From NCBI GenBank assembly GCA_964608025.1, contig CAZSLO010000012.1, positions 62,001 through 126,000 of the forward strand: a stretch of 64,000 nt of DNA. Direction: 5' to 3'. The DNA comes from CAZSLO01 sp964608025 (GTDB lineage: Bacteria; Chloroflexota; Dehalococcoidia; Lucifugimonadales; CAJWER01). A program made the translations under genes and the position numbers. How positions within the stretch are numbered: position 1 is the stretch's first letter; the number at the start of each line of letters is the position of its first letter. Positions 34,475 to 43,255 of this stretch are shown here, piece by piece. Under the pieces are notes generated by a model that had not been told where the DNA came from, did no database searches, and worked only from the letters and a program-made list of their open reading frames with translations.

Positions 34475-35380
34475 ATGAAAGTCGGTGCATTTGATATCCT
34501 GGATGACATACCTGAGCTTAAGAATACCATAGCAATTGCTAGTCTCCATCCTTGGGTGGATGTTGGCCGTGTAGGCACACTTGTCCTAAACAAGCTTGAG
34601 CAGTATACAGGTGCTACTGAACTCGGACGGCTTTCTAGGCCTGGTACTTTCTATGATTTCACTAGAGAGCGTCCCCGTACCAATATAGTTGATGGCAATC
34701 GGGTTCTTACCAAACCGAATAGCATAGTTAGGTTTGCCAAGGATGAGGCTGGAGACCGAGATTTTCTGTTCCTGCATTTGCGGGAACCACATATGTTTGG
34801 AGAGGACTATGCTGAATCTATAATCGAATTGCTCCAGCATCATAACGTCGTAGAATATTGCCGTATCGGCAGTATGTGGGACTCCGTACCTCACACGCGC
34901 CCGCTCATGGTCACGGGTACGCTGGGTGAACTCTATGAAGGACGGACCCGTGGACTAGTATCTATACGTAAGAATAATTATCAGGGACCCACCAGTATTG
35001 TGAACTTAGTTGGAGATACCCTGTCTGAGATGCAGGTACAAACAGGGAGCTTGATGTTACATATCCCGCACTATGTACAGTTAGATGAAGATCATAGGGG
35101 GACGGCAAGAATGTTAGGGGTTTTGAGTGCGATGTACGATTTTCCAAATACTCTGGCAGATACTGCCAGAGGTGAACAACAGTATGATGAGATTAGTCGT
35201 GCAGTGCAGAATAATGACCAAGTTCGCCAGTTAATTATTCAGCTAGAAGCCGAATATGATAGTGTCCAGACTGGACCTGAGTTAGAATCTTTGGAAGATC
35301 CAACCTTGTCACCAGAGATGGAACAGTTCCTTGACGAGATGGCCCAGAGATTAGAAGAAGGTCCTTCAGAGTCCTCATAA
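34475..35380 (+). CDS. PAC2 (proteasome-assembly-chaperone) family protein
   Basis: A 301-residue protein with the PAC2 fold pattern: ASLHPWVDVGRVGTLVLNKL near the N-terminus, then LFLHLREPH and VTGTLGELYEG. A long acidic helical C-terminus follows (about 230-301, ending EQFLDEMAQRLEEG). Eukaryotic members assemble the 20S proteasome. Bacterial members occur in actinobacteria and Chloroflexota, with poorly known function. No proteasome gene is in the window. It has its own frame start at ATG 34475. Confidence 0.82.
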   Translation: MKVGAFDILDDIPELKNTIAIASLHPWVDVGRVGTLVLNKLEQYTGATELGRLSRPGTFYDFTRERPRTNIVDGNRVLTKPNSIVRFAKDEAGDRDFLFLHLREPHMFGEDYAESIIELLQHHNVVEYCRIGSMWDSVPHTRPLMVTGTLGELYEGRTRGLVSIRKNNYQGPTSIVNLVGDTLSEMQVQTGSLMLHIPHYVQLDEDHRGTARMLGVLSAMYDFPNTLADTARGEQQYDEISRAVQNNDQVRQLIIQLEAEYDSVQTGPELESLEDPTLSPEMEQFLDEMAQRLEEGPSESS

Positions 35381-35494
35381 AACTAGGAAGTGCTACGCAA
35401 TACTTTTTATAATTTGATGTTGAGCATATGGAATGTTGTGTTTAATAGTATCTGCCCAAATCTTGGCTGACTATTAACATCTCGGTGCAGTATA

Positions 35495-35571
35495 TGGTGG
35501 GGGATAGAGGACTCGAACCTCTGACCTCCTGTGTGTAAGACAGGCGCTCTAACCAGCTGAGCTAACCCCCC
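35495..35571 (-). tRNA. tRNA-Val(TAC)
   Basis: Reverse-strand 77-base cloverleaf with encoded CCA. Acceptor GGGGGGT/ATCCCCC (one G-U), D-stem GCTC/GAGC, anticodon stem CCTGT/ACAGG, loop CTTACAC (anticodon TAC), and T-arm AGAGG-TTCGAGT-CCTCT. Confidence 0.96.
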
Positions 35572-35644
35572 GAAATTAGGGTGTTATCCAAATACGAGTT
35601 ATTTTCTTCAAAGGGACCCGATTCAGTCCCAGCTTTGGACTTGT

Positions 35645-35721
35645 TGGCGCGCTTGGCGGGACTCGAACACACGGCCTCAGCCTCCGCAGGGCTGCGCTCT
35701 ATCCAACTGAGCTACAAGCGC
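35645..35721 (-). tRNA. tRNA-Arg(GCG)
   Basis: Reverse-strand 77-base cloverleaf with discriminator G and encoded CCA. Acceptor GCGCTTG/CAAGCGC, D-stem GCTC/GAGC, and anticodon stem CAGCC/GGCTG, leaving loop CTGCGGA and anticodon GCG. The T-stem GTGTG/CCCGC has a U-C mismatch. Most bacteria read CGU/CGC/CGA with ACG (inosine), so a GCG anticodon is unusual. It lies 73 bases upstream of tRNA-Val on the same strand, and a TATAAT on that strand at 35757-35752 may start both. Confidence 0.9.
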
Positions 35722-35994
35722 TTATTTAGTGAGACCAATCTTAGGGCGCCAATTATAGAACTTTGGCAGCTGATGGAATCGGTACGTCGACATTTATTCC
35801 ATCGTAGGCCAAGGCATTGACGGTGTCAACGCGGAGTTTCACTGATCTTAAAGACGGATGGTGCCGTTGTTTACTAATAAACAATAAGATATCTCATTAA
35901 TCTCGGGATTAAATCCGTAGGATCCGTGTATCTTGTTGCAGATGCATACTTGGTCCAGGAGCGGGAGCTTCTCAGTGTCGTTTGAAGCAGGCTT

Positions 35995-36879
35995 CTAAAT
36001 TACACTGACCCTATTTTCGACATAACCAATTCCATCTAGACTGATCCGCACTAGGTCCCCTTCTTCTAATGGACCATCAGCAACACATCCACCCGTATAT
36101 ATTATGACTAGATCTGGAGGAGAGTCGTGTTCAGTAACCCACTTTACAATATCTTCAGGGGACCGACGGTGGTTAGTTTTATTTATGGCCGACCCAGCTT
36201 TTTCCCCATTGCGAAAAATCTCTAATTCCATGACACGATCTGTAGGATCCGGCAGGCTATTTGGGGTTACCACACATGGTCCAAGGGAAGCGCAGCCTCG
36301 AAAAACCTTGCTGGGTACCATCCACCATATAGTTTGTCCCATAAATCCACCTGCGACCTCGTTGCCAGTGCTGTATGCCACGATCTGGCCTTTGTAAACG
36401 ACGAGGACGAGTTCACCTTCAGCCACTGTTTTAGTGTCAGGACGTATACCAATATTATCGAAAGGCCCTGATAATCTTGTTGGCCCGCCTTTATACATTA
36501 CTGGCGGTCGTTCTGCTTCGTATGCGGTTCTGGTGAAGTCTGGCATGTTGTTTACTGCTTCATCAGGGACGGGATAATTACCTATCCCCCCGGCCCATAT
36601 TTCGTCTGGGTCAAGTGGCCGTATAATCCGTAATAATGGATTGCCTGTCTTTGAAGATTCGATCGCCAACTGGAGATCGAAATTTGGGCCTGAGCCAGAT
36701 GAAAGAACATTTTGCGTTATGTTATCAATAGATTGTCCACTGACGTAGCTGGCTTTCATGAGGTCATCGAAGCTTTTGACCTCCTCGTTGCGTGCTGTCA
36801 GTGATGTGAGTGAACCCGGATCCGTTTCTACAGTCATATGGATCTGTCCAGCTTCATCCCGAATTCGATAATAACGCAT
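35995..36879 (-). CDS. Fumarylacetoacetate hydrolase (FAH) family protein
   Basis: A 294-residue protein of the FAH superfamily, metal-dependent enzymes that hydrolyse, decarboxylate or dehydrate diketo or hydroxy acids from aromatic and sugar breakdown. The C-terminal core shows AYSTGNEVAGGFM, LGPCVVTP and the closing DGPLEEGDLVRISLDGIG typical of the fold. The N-terminal 100 residues resemble the araD1-like (2-keto-3-deoxy-sugar-acid dehydratase) branch. The substrate cannot be fixed. ATG 36879 has AGGAG seven bases upstream. It is a single gene on this strand, downstream of hup. Confidence 0.82.
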   Translation of the reverse strand: MRYYRIRDEAGQIHMTVETDPGSLTSLTARNEEVKSFDDLMKASYVSGQSIDNITQNVLSSGSGPNFDLQLAIESSKTGNPLLRIIRPLDPDEIWAGGIGNYPVPDEAVNNMPDFTRTAYEAERPPVMYKGGPTRLSGPFDNIGIRPDTKTVAEGELVLVVYKGQIVAYSTGNEVAGGFMGQTIWWMVPSKVFRGCASLGPCVVTPNSLPDPTDRVMELEIFRNGEKAGSAINKTNHRRSPEDIVKWVTEHDSPPDLVIIYTGGCVADGPLEEGDLVRISLDGIGYVENRVSVI

Positions 36880-36996
36880 ATGAATCTCCTGGCAAACGGT
36901 CAGTTACAATGTGGTTGGAGTCGATCAGTAGTCACTGCGTGAAGCGGGAACCTAGGGCGGATGCCACTATGTTCCCAAATAAATAGTTTGCGGATT

Positions 36997-37290
36997 TTAG
37001 TCTTGTGCGGCCTTGTTCAGCTCTGCGCCGGCTGTGAATCCCACACGTTTATGCGCAGGGACAGTGATTAATTTGCCGGCCTGGCCTCCACGGATCGGCT
37101 TCACTCGCCTAGCTTTCACATCCCTTACAGAAAAAGATCCAAAGCCTGTAAGAACGACCTTGTCTCCACTGGCTAGGGCTTCTTGAACACTACCCAGAAC
37201 TGCGTTGAGTGCTGCCTCACCTTGCGCACGGGATCCGCCTAGGTGGGTTGCAACCCTTGCGGTGATGTCGCTCTTTCTAAGCGTAGCCAT
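36997..37290 (-). CDS. hup: HU-type DNA-binding protein
   Basis: A histone-like nucleoid protein of 97 residues (usual about 90) that bends DNA as a dimer. It has the N-terminal helices and the beta-arm signature GFGSFSVRDVKARRV, with the arm RGGQAGKLITVPAHKRVGF. ATG 37290 follows GGGGGAAG. A near-perfect promoter lies upstream on the same strand. Confidence 0.96.
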   Translation of the reverse strand: MATLRKSDITARVATHLGGSRAQGEAALNAVLGSVQEALASGDKVVLTGFGSFSVRDVKARRVKPIRGGQAGKLITVPAHKRVGFTAGAELNKAAQD

Positions 37291-37375
37291 AAAAAAACTT
37301 CCCCCATGTTAATTAATTTTAGGTCGGGCAGGATCACAATACTGAGCTGAAAGTATCATGCCTGAGATCGAATCG

Positions 37376-37404
37376 ATAATATTTGGAATCCAATACTGTG
37401 TCAA
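37376..37404 (-). promoter_or_regulatory. Putative strong promoter for hup
   Basis: On the reverse strand, perfect TTGACA (37404-37399), a 17-base spacer and TATTAT (37381-37376), 85 bases before the hup ATG. A strong promoter suits an abundant nucleoid protein. Confidence 0.75.
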
Positions 37405-37565
37405 CCCCTGATGTAAAGGTGAGGAACACGTTGGTTGAAGATAAATTTGGTATTGACTATTAGGTTTTTTTGAGAAGTGATTTTGGTCGCAAAATTCAAG
37501 GTGAATATTCATATCGCGGCCTGTTTTTGGATTCCTACCCGATTAAAAACTTATATGATAAAGAG

Positions 37566-38699
37566 ATGCAGTTCACTGAGAAGGAAATAATACGTCAGCC
37601 ATCTAATCATCAGGATCCCAAGATATCAGGATGGATTATTGCTGCTCTTGTGTCTTTAGGTATTTTTATAGGTGTAGTATTAGCAGGGCTGTTTTGGAGT
37701 ATTCGTCCCCTGCCCACGTTGTTTGATGAGAGTAAAGTTGCGGCGGTGTTTCAGCGTGTCAGTCCCGCCGTTGTAGAAATCAACGTGTCTCAGCTCCAAG
37801 GAGAGCAACGTGGTTCAGGGTTCTTTATAGATCATAATGGCCATATCGTAACCAATGCCCATGTGGTAAACAGATCTGGTGAGATCAGAGTAACTCTTTA
37901 TGACGGACGATTTTTAGGAGCCAGGCTTCTCGGAAGAAGCTTAGCTGACGACTTAGCTATTTTGAAGGTGGATCCAATTGAGGCTAGCGGGATAAACCCT
38001 GTCCGATTGGCTGACTCAGAACAGGTCATGTCTGGGCAACTTGCGATTGCCATTGGGAATCCTTTCCAGAACGCTAACTCAGTGACTGTGGGTGTGGTAA
38101 GTGGTAAAGACAGAAGCCAAGTTAGCAACATCAACAGGCCTATGCCTGAGCTAATACAAACAGATGCAGCACTCAATCCAGGCAACTCAGGTGGACCTCT
38201 TCTTAATTCAGATGGAGATGTAATCGGGGTAGTATCCGCTGTAAAGATCGATCCTGCTAGATTTGGTGTAGAGGCTACTCTGCAGACAGGAGTGGGTTTC
38301 GCGATCTCTTCTAACACGCTACGGGATTTACTACCCAGACTCCTGAAATCAACCGATTTCAAGCGCCCTTGGATCGGGATTGAAAGCTTACCGCTGACTC
38401 CTGCCCAGGTTGAGATGCTTAATTTGCCAGTTGAAAGAGGTGTGTATGTCAGATCGGTTTGTAAGGGTAGCCCAGCCGATTATGCCGGACTTAAGGGAGA
38501 TCCATTCCAGATAATTCCATCTGGGACAGGAGATTTTATTACGGTTATCGATGGCAAATCTATTGATAGTGTATCGGAGATTGTTGAACACTTGAATAGC
38601 CTTGACCCTGGAGACGACGTTGAGCTTACTATAGTTAGAGAAGGACAAGCTAGGAGAATCAACCTAACATTGGGAGAATGGGAAACTTGCAAGAGTTAA
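37566..38699 (+). CDS. HtrA/DegP-like serine protease with PDZ domain
   Basis: Membrane-anchored trypsin-like quality-control protease, 377 residues. It has an N-terminal cytoplasmic tail, one membrane segment (about 22-45), and a protease domain with triad His99 (VTNAHVV), Asp129 (ADDLAIL) and Ser208 (NPGNSGGPL). A C-terminal PDZ domain (about 275-370) follows, including GSPADYAGLKGD. The active site faces outside the membrane. The start is taken at ATG 37566 with AAAGAG ahead; an in-frame TTG at 37470 would add 32 residues with no family support. Confidence 0.92.
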   Translation: MQFTEKEIIRQPSNHQDPKISGWIIAALVSLGIFIGVVLAGLFWSIRPLPTLFDESKVAAVFQRVSPAVVEINVSQLQGEQRGSGFFIDHNGHIVTNAHVVNRSGEIRVTLYDGRFLGARLLGRSLADDLAILKVDPIEASGINPVRLADSEQVMSGQLAIAIGNPFQNANSVTVGVVSGKDRSQVSNINRPMPELIQTDAALNPGNSGGPLLNSDGDVIGVVSAVKIDPARFGVEATLQTGVGFAISSNTLRDLLPRLLKSTDFKRPWIGIESLPLTPAQVEMLNLPVERGVYVRSVCKGSPADYAGLKGDPFQIIPSGTGDFITVIDGKSIDSVSEIVEHLNSLDPGDDVELTIVREGQARRINLTLGEWETCKS

Positions 38700-38769
38700 T
38701 AATAGTAGGGCTTAAATTCCATTATCTTTTTAGATTGAAAAAATATTCTACCGAGATTTTTTGGAACTA

Positions 38770-39885
38770 ATGATGTCATCAAGTAAGGATGTGGTGATTA
38801 TTGGTGGAGGCCTAGTTGGTGTTGCAACGGCTTATTATTTGGCCAAGCATGGTATATCCAGTACTGTGATCGAACGTGACGCTGTTGGGAGTCACGCATC
38901 TGGACATGCATATGGAGGACTTAGTGCCCTAGATGGGAAAGATATGCATCAACCAACACTCGAACTTAGCAGATTAAGTTTACGTTTGTATCGCGAATTA
39001 GCCTCAAGCCTTCCGGACGAGACGGGCGTGAATTTTGAATACCGAGATCGTCCGGCCATCAACCTGTGTTTCACTGATGATGAACTTGATGTAGCGAAAT
39101 GTAATGTAGAACTGAACGATGGAAAAGGCTATACCGTCAGTTGGATTGAAGGAAATGACATTGGAGCAATCGAGCCTCGAATCTCACGAGATGTTCGGGG
39201 AGCCGTTTATATTGAAGGTACCTCAGACTTGGAACCACAGCGCCTGACTATCGCTATTGCAAAGGGTGCTGAAAATCACGGAGCATGTTTTGAGAAAGGG
39301 ACAGTTACAGGATTGATTCGAAAAGGATCCAGGGTTACTGGTGTCAAGTTGATAGATAGGAAAATAGAATGTGATGAAGTAGTCGTAGCCATGGGACCCT
39401 GGAGCGCGACTGCGTCGGATTGGCTAGGATTCCCAGTAGCAATTGAGCCACTGAAGGGACAAATTCTTCGACTTCGTGCCAATGGTCCTCCTTATAGGTG
39501 TTCGATAGGCTGGTCTGGAAACTATGCTGTCACGAAACCTGACGGCTTAGTTTGGGCCGGGACAACAGAGGAAGATAAAGGATTCGACGAGACACCTACA
39601 CGAGAAGGACGAACTCACATAATGCAGAACCTAGTTAAGATGTTGCCGTCGATGAAAGATTCGGAACTTGTGAGACAAACTGCGTGTTTGCGACCATTAT
39701 CAGAAGACCGCATGGTGATATTAGGATCAGTACCTGGATGGGAAGGTGTTTATATAGCTACTGGTGGCGGTAGATCTGGTGTTATTCTTGGGGCGGGTAT
39801 GGGACAAGTTATTGCTGATCTAATATCCACTGGTGCGACGGATATGAATATCAATGAATTCGATCCAGACCGTTTTAGAGATTAA
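38770..39885 (+). CDS. FAD-dependent oxidoreductase, DadA/glycine-oxidase type
   Basis: A flavoprotein of the DAO superfamily that oxidises amines or amino acids. It has the N-terminal dinucleotide motif VVIIGGGLVGVATAYYL, followed by an FAD-linked C-terminal ATGGGRSGVILGAGMG. The middle holds a substrate domain with GLVWAGTTEEDKGFDETPT. About 370 residues, typical. The ATG at 38770 or 38773 is the likely start; a TTG at 38761 is in frame. The substrate is unknown; D-amino acids, glycine or sarcosine are typical. It lies upstream of lactate permease, but that gene has its own promoter. Confidence 0.88.
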   Translation: MMSSSKDVVIIGGGLVGVATAYYLAKHGISSTVIERDAVGSHASGHAYGGLSALDGKDMHQPTLELSRLSLRLYRELASSLPDETGVNFEYRDRPAINLCFTDDELDVAKCNVELNDGKGYTVSWIEGNDIGAIEPRISRDVRGAVYIEGTSDLEPQRLTIAIAKGAENHGACFEKGTVTGLIRKGSRVTGVKLIDRKIECDEVVVAMGPWSATASDWLGFPVAIEPLKGQILRLRANGPPYRCSIGWSGNYAVTKPDGLVWAGTTEEDKGFDETPTREGRTHIMQNLVKMLPSMKDSELVRQTACLRPLSEDRMVILGSVPGWEGVYIATGGGRSGVILGAGMGQVIADLISTGATDMNINEFDPDRFRD

Positions 39886-39902
39886 CATGCGGTGTTAAGG
39901 CG

Positions 39903-39931
39903 TTGACACACATATAGGCCCGCAATACAAT
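39903..39931 (+). promoter_or_regulatory. Putative promoter for the lactate permease gene
   Basis: Perfect TTGACA (39903-39908), 17-base spacer, TACAAT (39926-39931). The first possible start codon (TTG 39954) is only 22 bases further, so the leader is short unless translation begins at TTG 39993. Confidence 0.68.
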
Positions 39932-39953
39932 CGCTTCGTATGATTAACCGGCC

Positions 39954-41588
39954 TTGATCAGGCTACATTTTCTGCATAACGGGACTGTTTACTTGACTAC
40001 TGGACCAGATTTGAATGTAATCAACATTCTATTATCCGCTCTCCCGTTGCTCATACTTCTTGCTTCTATCCTCATACTTAAGTGGTCGGCACCTAAGGCT
40101 GGAGCTACTGCCTTTCTTGCCGTTGCAACAATAGCTCTATTATTCTTTGGTGTAGATAGCAAATTGCTTGCTATCGGGAGTGCAAAGGGACTCAGTCTAA
40201 GCTTATTTGTACTTTCAATCATTTGGTCCTCGGTTCTCCTTTACAACATAGTCGATCAAATAGGTGGCATAGATGTAATCGGCCGGACGATGACCCGACT
40301 TGTATCCGACCCTCTTGCGCAAGCCTTAGTAGTTGGATGGGCGTTTTCTGGTTTCATGCAAGGTATAGCAGGTTTCGGGGTTCCCGTAGCTGTAGTGGCT
40401 CCCTTAATGGTCTTTATGGGTTTCACACCTGCCCGAGCCGCCGCAATAGTATTGGTAGGGCATTCTTGGGCTGTGACTTTCGGTTCCCTTGGATCTTCGT
40501 TCTTCACGCTCCAACTTGTAACAGGGATACCGGGTGATGAAATAGGACCCCATATGGCAGCTTTATTTGCCATGCCAACTATTGTTACAGGTTTCGCTAT
40601 AGCTCATCTTCAGGGAGGCACTGCTTCTTTGCGCCGTAGTATTCCTCTTGTCCTAGCAATGGGAGGAGCTATGTCGTTGTCCATGTGGTTGTTAGCATTA
40701 GTTGGTGCTCCTCAGATAGCATCGCTAGTATCAGGCCTAGTTGGTTGTGGCATTGGTTGGATATTGGCAAGGATCCGATTATTCTCTGGGCGATCTCAAG
40801 AAACTGTAATTGAGGTTGATCGTGAAATTGATAAACAAGGCGAGGTTGATCGAGGCATAAGTTTCCATGTAGCTTTTTTACCCTACTATCTTGTTTTGAT
40901 TTTTAATGTCATATCGCAGGTACCCATAGTAAAAGAATTTGGAGCGCCTTTCCTTTGGGGACTAGACTACCCAGCGACATCTACTAGTCTCGGTTACATG
41001 GTGGATGCGGAGGAGAACTATGCCAAAATTCGTCTGTTTAGTCATCCCGCACCCCTCCTTGTTTTGTCCATTATCCTGACTTATGTTTTCTTGACTATAC
41101 GTGGGAACTGGAAAGTCGGTGCTGGGCTCTCTGCTAGTCGCAAGACCTATAATCAGTGCGTCCCCACTAGTGTTGGAATTGCGACAATGGTGATGATGGC
41201 AGTTGTAATGACAGAAACTGGTATGACTGTACTCTTGGGACGTACTATCGCTAACATAACCCAGTCGGCTTTCCCTATATTTTCACCCTATATTGGTGTG
41301 CTGGGTACCTTTATGACGGGTAGCAATACGAATTCCAATGTGATGTTTGGGGTTTTACAACAAGAGACGGCGAATGCTTTAAGTGTTGCCACTGTTACAG
41401 TCGCGAGTGCCCAGTCAATCGGCGGAGCTTTAGGAAGCGCGATTGCGCCTGCCAAGGTGTTGGTCGGTACGGCTGTAGTAGGTTTGTCTGGGAAAGAAAA
41501 CGAAGTTATGAGGAGAACTATTCCGTATTGCCTACTGATCGTGTTTTTGGTCGGTATCCAGACCTGGATTGTTCTCCATCTGTTTTGA
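39954..41588 (+). CDS. lctP: L-lactate permease family transporter
   Basis: Proton-coupled importer of lactate and glycolate, LctP family. The protein is up to 544 residues with about 13 membrane segments. It shows typical stretches such as WAFSGFMQGIAGFGVPVAV, GHSWAVTFGSLGSSF and the C-terminal FMTGSNTNSNVMFG. Start is uncertain: TTG 39954 or, 13 codons later, TTG 39993; the first hydrophobic segment begins after the latter. A D-lactate/glycolate-type dehydrogenase lies 15 kb away and could process the imported acid. Confidence 0.9.
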   Translation: MIRLHFLHNGTVYLTTGPDLNVINILLSALPLLILLASILILKWSAPKAGATAFLAVATIALLFFGVDSKLLAIGSAKGLSLSLFVLSIIWSSVLLYNIVDQIGGIDVIGRTMTRLVSDPLAQALVVGWAFSGFMQGIAGFGVPVAVVAPLMVFMGFTPARAAAIVLVGHSWAVTFGSLGSSFFTLQLVTGIPGDEIGPHMAALFAMPTIVTGFAIAHLQGGTASLRRSIPLVLAMGGAMSLSMWLLALVGAPQIASLVSGLVGCGIGWILARIRLFSGRSQETVIEVDREIDKQGEVDRGISFHVAFLPYYLVLIFNVISQVPIVKEFGAPFLWGLDYPATSTSLGYMVDAEENYAKIRLFSHPAPLLVLSIILTYVFLTIRGNWKVGAGLSASRKTYNQCVPTSVGIATMVMMAVVMTETGMTVLLGRTIANITQSAFPIFSPYIGVLGTFMTGSNTNSNVMFGVLQQETANALSVATVTVASAQSIGGALGSAIAPAKVLVGTAVVGLSGKENEVMRRTIPYCLLIVFLVGIQTWIVLHLF

Positions 41589-41593
41589 GAAAC

Positions 41594-41755
41594 ATGTTTA
41601 AAAAAACCAACGTAAGACAGTATGTTCTATGGGCTATCATAGTAGACGCACCGTTCGTATATAGCAGTGCTGTTATTCTGGATGATCCTGTACTCACAGT
41701 AGCTTCGTTAACGGTTATGGGGATAGCGAGCGTCCTGGCGGTATGGGCATACTGA
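41594..41755 (+). CDS. Small two-segment membrane protein after lactate permease
   Basis: A 53-residue protein from ATG 41594, with hydrophobic stretches about 10-25 and 32-52. GAG sits a few bases upstream, and the gene begins 5 bases after the permease stop. No family is recognised. It could be a small accessory subunit of the transporter; the open frame is short, so confidence is limited. Confidence 0.5.
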   Translation: MFKKTNVRQYVLWAIIVDAPFVYSSAVILDDPVLTVASLTVMGIASVLAVWAY

Positions 41756-41775
41756 CCACCAATAACTAGTAGCCA

Positions 41776-42957
41776 ATGGTGTCAATGTCAAATAACGTAC
41801 TTCTTATTCAGTCGGGTGGCTCCACGGCAGTGCTAAACCAGAGTCTAGCTGGTCTAGCCCAAGCTGTGGCAGAGAAATCAGGGTTTGGCAATATTTATGG
41901 AGCCCTTCATGGAGTAGAAGGACTTTTAAATAACAACATGGTAGAGCTCGGGTGCATAAACGAAACAAAATGGCATGGTATTGCCAGAACTCCGGGTGCT
42001 ATCCTCGGGTCGACACGTCATAGGCTGTTACGTGAAGAAATCGAAATAGCCCTTGACGTTATTAAAAAAAAGAATATCGGTTACTGTTTTATTATAGGTG
42101 GCAATGATTCTGCTGAAACAGGTCATCTCATCGGTTCTGGAGCGCGTAAAACAGGGTTGTCTTTGAAAGTGATAAATATTCCTAAGACCATAGATAATGA
42201 TCTGGTCGAAACTGACCACTCACCTGGATATGGAAGTGCAGCACGATTTGTTGCCGAAGCCACGATGGGTATCGGACGAGATGTAGAATCAATGGGAAGT
42301 TCAGCCCCGATTGCTATACTTGAAGTTATGGGGCGAGACGCTGGCTGGTTGGCATCGGCATCTGTTCTAGGCAAGAGAGATGAAAGGGACGCCCCGCACA
42401 TAGTTGTAATTCCGGAGTTGCCGGTATCCATTGATCGGTTTATTGGAATTATGGAAGAAACGTATTCGAAACATGGGATAGCTGTAGCAGTAGTTGCTGA
42501 AAATGCTCGTTCAGAACATGGTGTGCTTGGTGCCGAAAATCCGTGGTATGTGGACGATTTTGGACATGAATATTTTGCGGGAGCAGGAAAACATCTTGCC
42601 GAGCTCTTAGGCAGCAAGATGGGGGTCAGGGTACGTTATGAGAAACCAGGTACTATACAGAGATCGATGATTACGACTACCTCACGAACCGATGCCACTG
42701 AGGCTAGGATGGCAGGTCGTGCGGCTGTAATTTACGCAGGGATAGGGGAGTCAGATGTAATGGTCACCCTGCAGCGTATTCAAGCAGAAAACTATCAATG
42801 TGTCACAGGTACAGTTTCTCTTGAGGAAGTTGCAGGGAAAGTAAAAACTATGCCGGATTTCATGTATGACAGTATCCGATATATACCGACACCCGCCTTC
42901 GTAAGATATGCCATGCCTTTAATTGGAGGATCGTTGCCTCGCATGGAACGGTTGTAG
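41776..42957 (+). CDS. 6-phosphofructokinase, probably pyrophosphate-dependent
   Basis: Phosphofructokinase A fold, 393 residues. The phosphoryl-donor site reads IIGGNDS (Asp111 where ATP enzymes have Gly), and the catalytic loop reads IPKTIDND (Lys137 where ATP enzymes have Gly). These two residues mark PPi-using enzymes, which are reversible in glycolysis and gluconeogenesis. The GRDAGW segment for fructose-6-phosphate is present. Start is ATG 41776, or ATG 41785 nine bases on. It stands alone after the permease. Confidence 0.9.
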   Translation: MVSMSNNVLLIQSGGSTAVLNQSLAGLAQAVAEKSGFGNIYGALHGVEGLLNNNMVELGCINETKWHGIARTPGAILGSTRHRLLREEIEIALDVIKKKNIGYCFIIGGNDSAETGHLIGSGARKTGLSLKVINIPKTIDNDLVETDHSPGYGSAARFVAEATMGIGRDVESMGSSAPIAILEVMGRDAGWLASASVLGKRDERDAPHIVVIPELPVSIDRFIGIMEETYSKHGIAVAVVAENARSEHGVLGAENPWYVDDFGHEYFAGAGKHLAELLGSKMGVRVRYEKPGTIQRSMITTTSRTDATEARMAGRAAVIYAGIGESDVMVTLQRIQAENYQCVTGTVSLEEVAGKVKTMPDFMYDSIRYIPTPAFVRYAMPLIGGSLPRMERL

Positions 42958-43255
42958 GTTCTTTTCCGAGTGCCGATTTCCTAGAACGAGAATAACATCT
43001 TGGCAGATTCGGCAACATTTTGGTGATAGACCCTATCGTACTGGGCATTCACTGGGTTTATTTACCTATATTGAGTACTAAATGGGAAGAAAAGCGGATA
43101 TCTTTTGAGTTGAATGGTGGTTTAAATTTACCGGCTACTGGCTTTGGTATTCGCAGGATTTCATATCCAGGGTTAAGAACCAAGCCCAAAATTTGGTTTC
43201 CGATTGCCGGAGAGATACACTTTAAAAAGAATATTTTTTAGGTGGCTTGGGTTAA
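42958..43255 (+). other. Intergenic stretch, nothing recognised
   Basis: Nearly 300 bases between the phosphofructokinase and mtnP genes. A 73-codon open frame inside it has no protein-like pattern. I see no convincing promoter pair, tRNA, or SAM/SAH riboswitch core, although the following genes would be natural targets of such a switch. Confidence 0.5.

Noticed and set aside
35581..35820. Open frame across tRNA-Arg
   Set aside because: It is the translated complement of the tRNA and has no protein-like pattern outside it.
43020..43241. 73-codon frame before mtnP
   Set aside because: No ribosome site, no recognisable motif, and composition typical of non-coding DNA.
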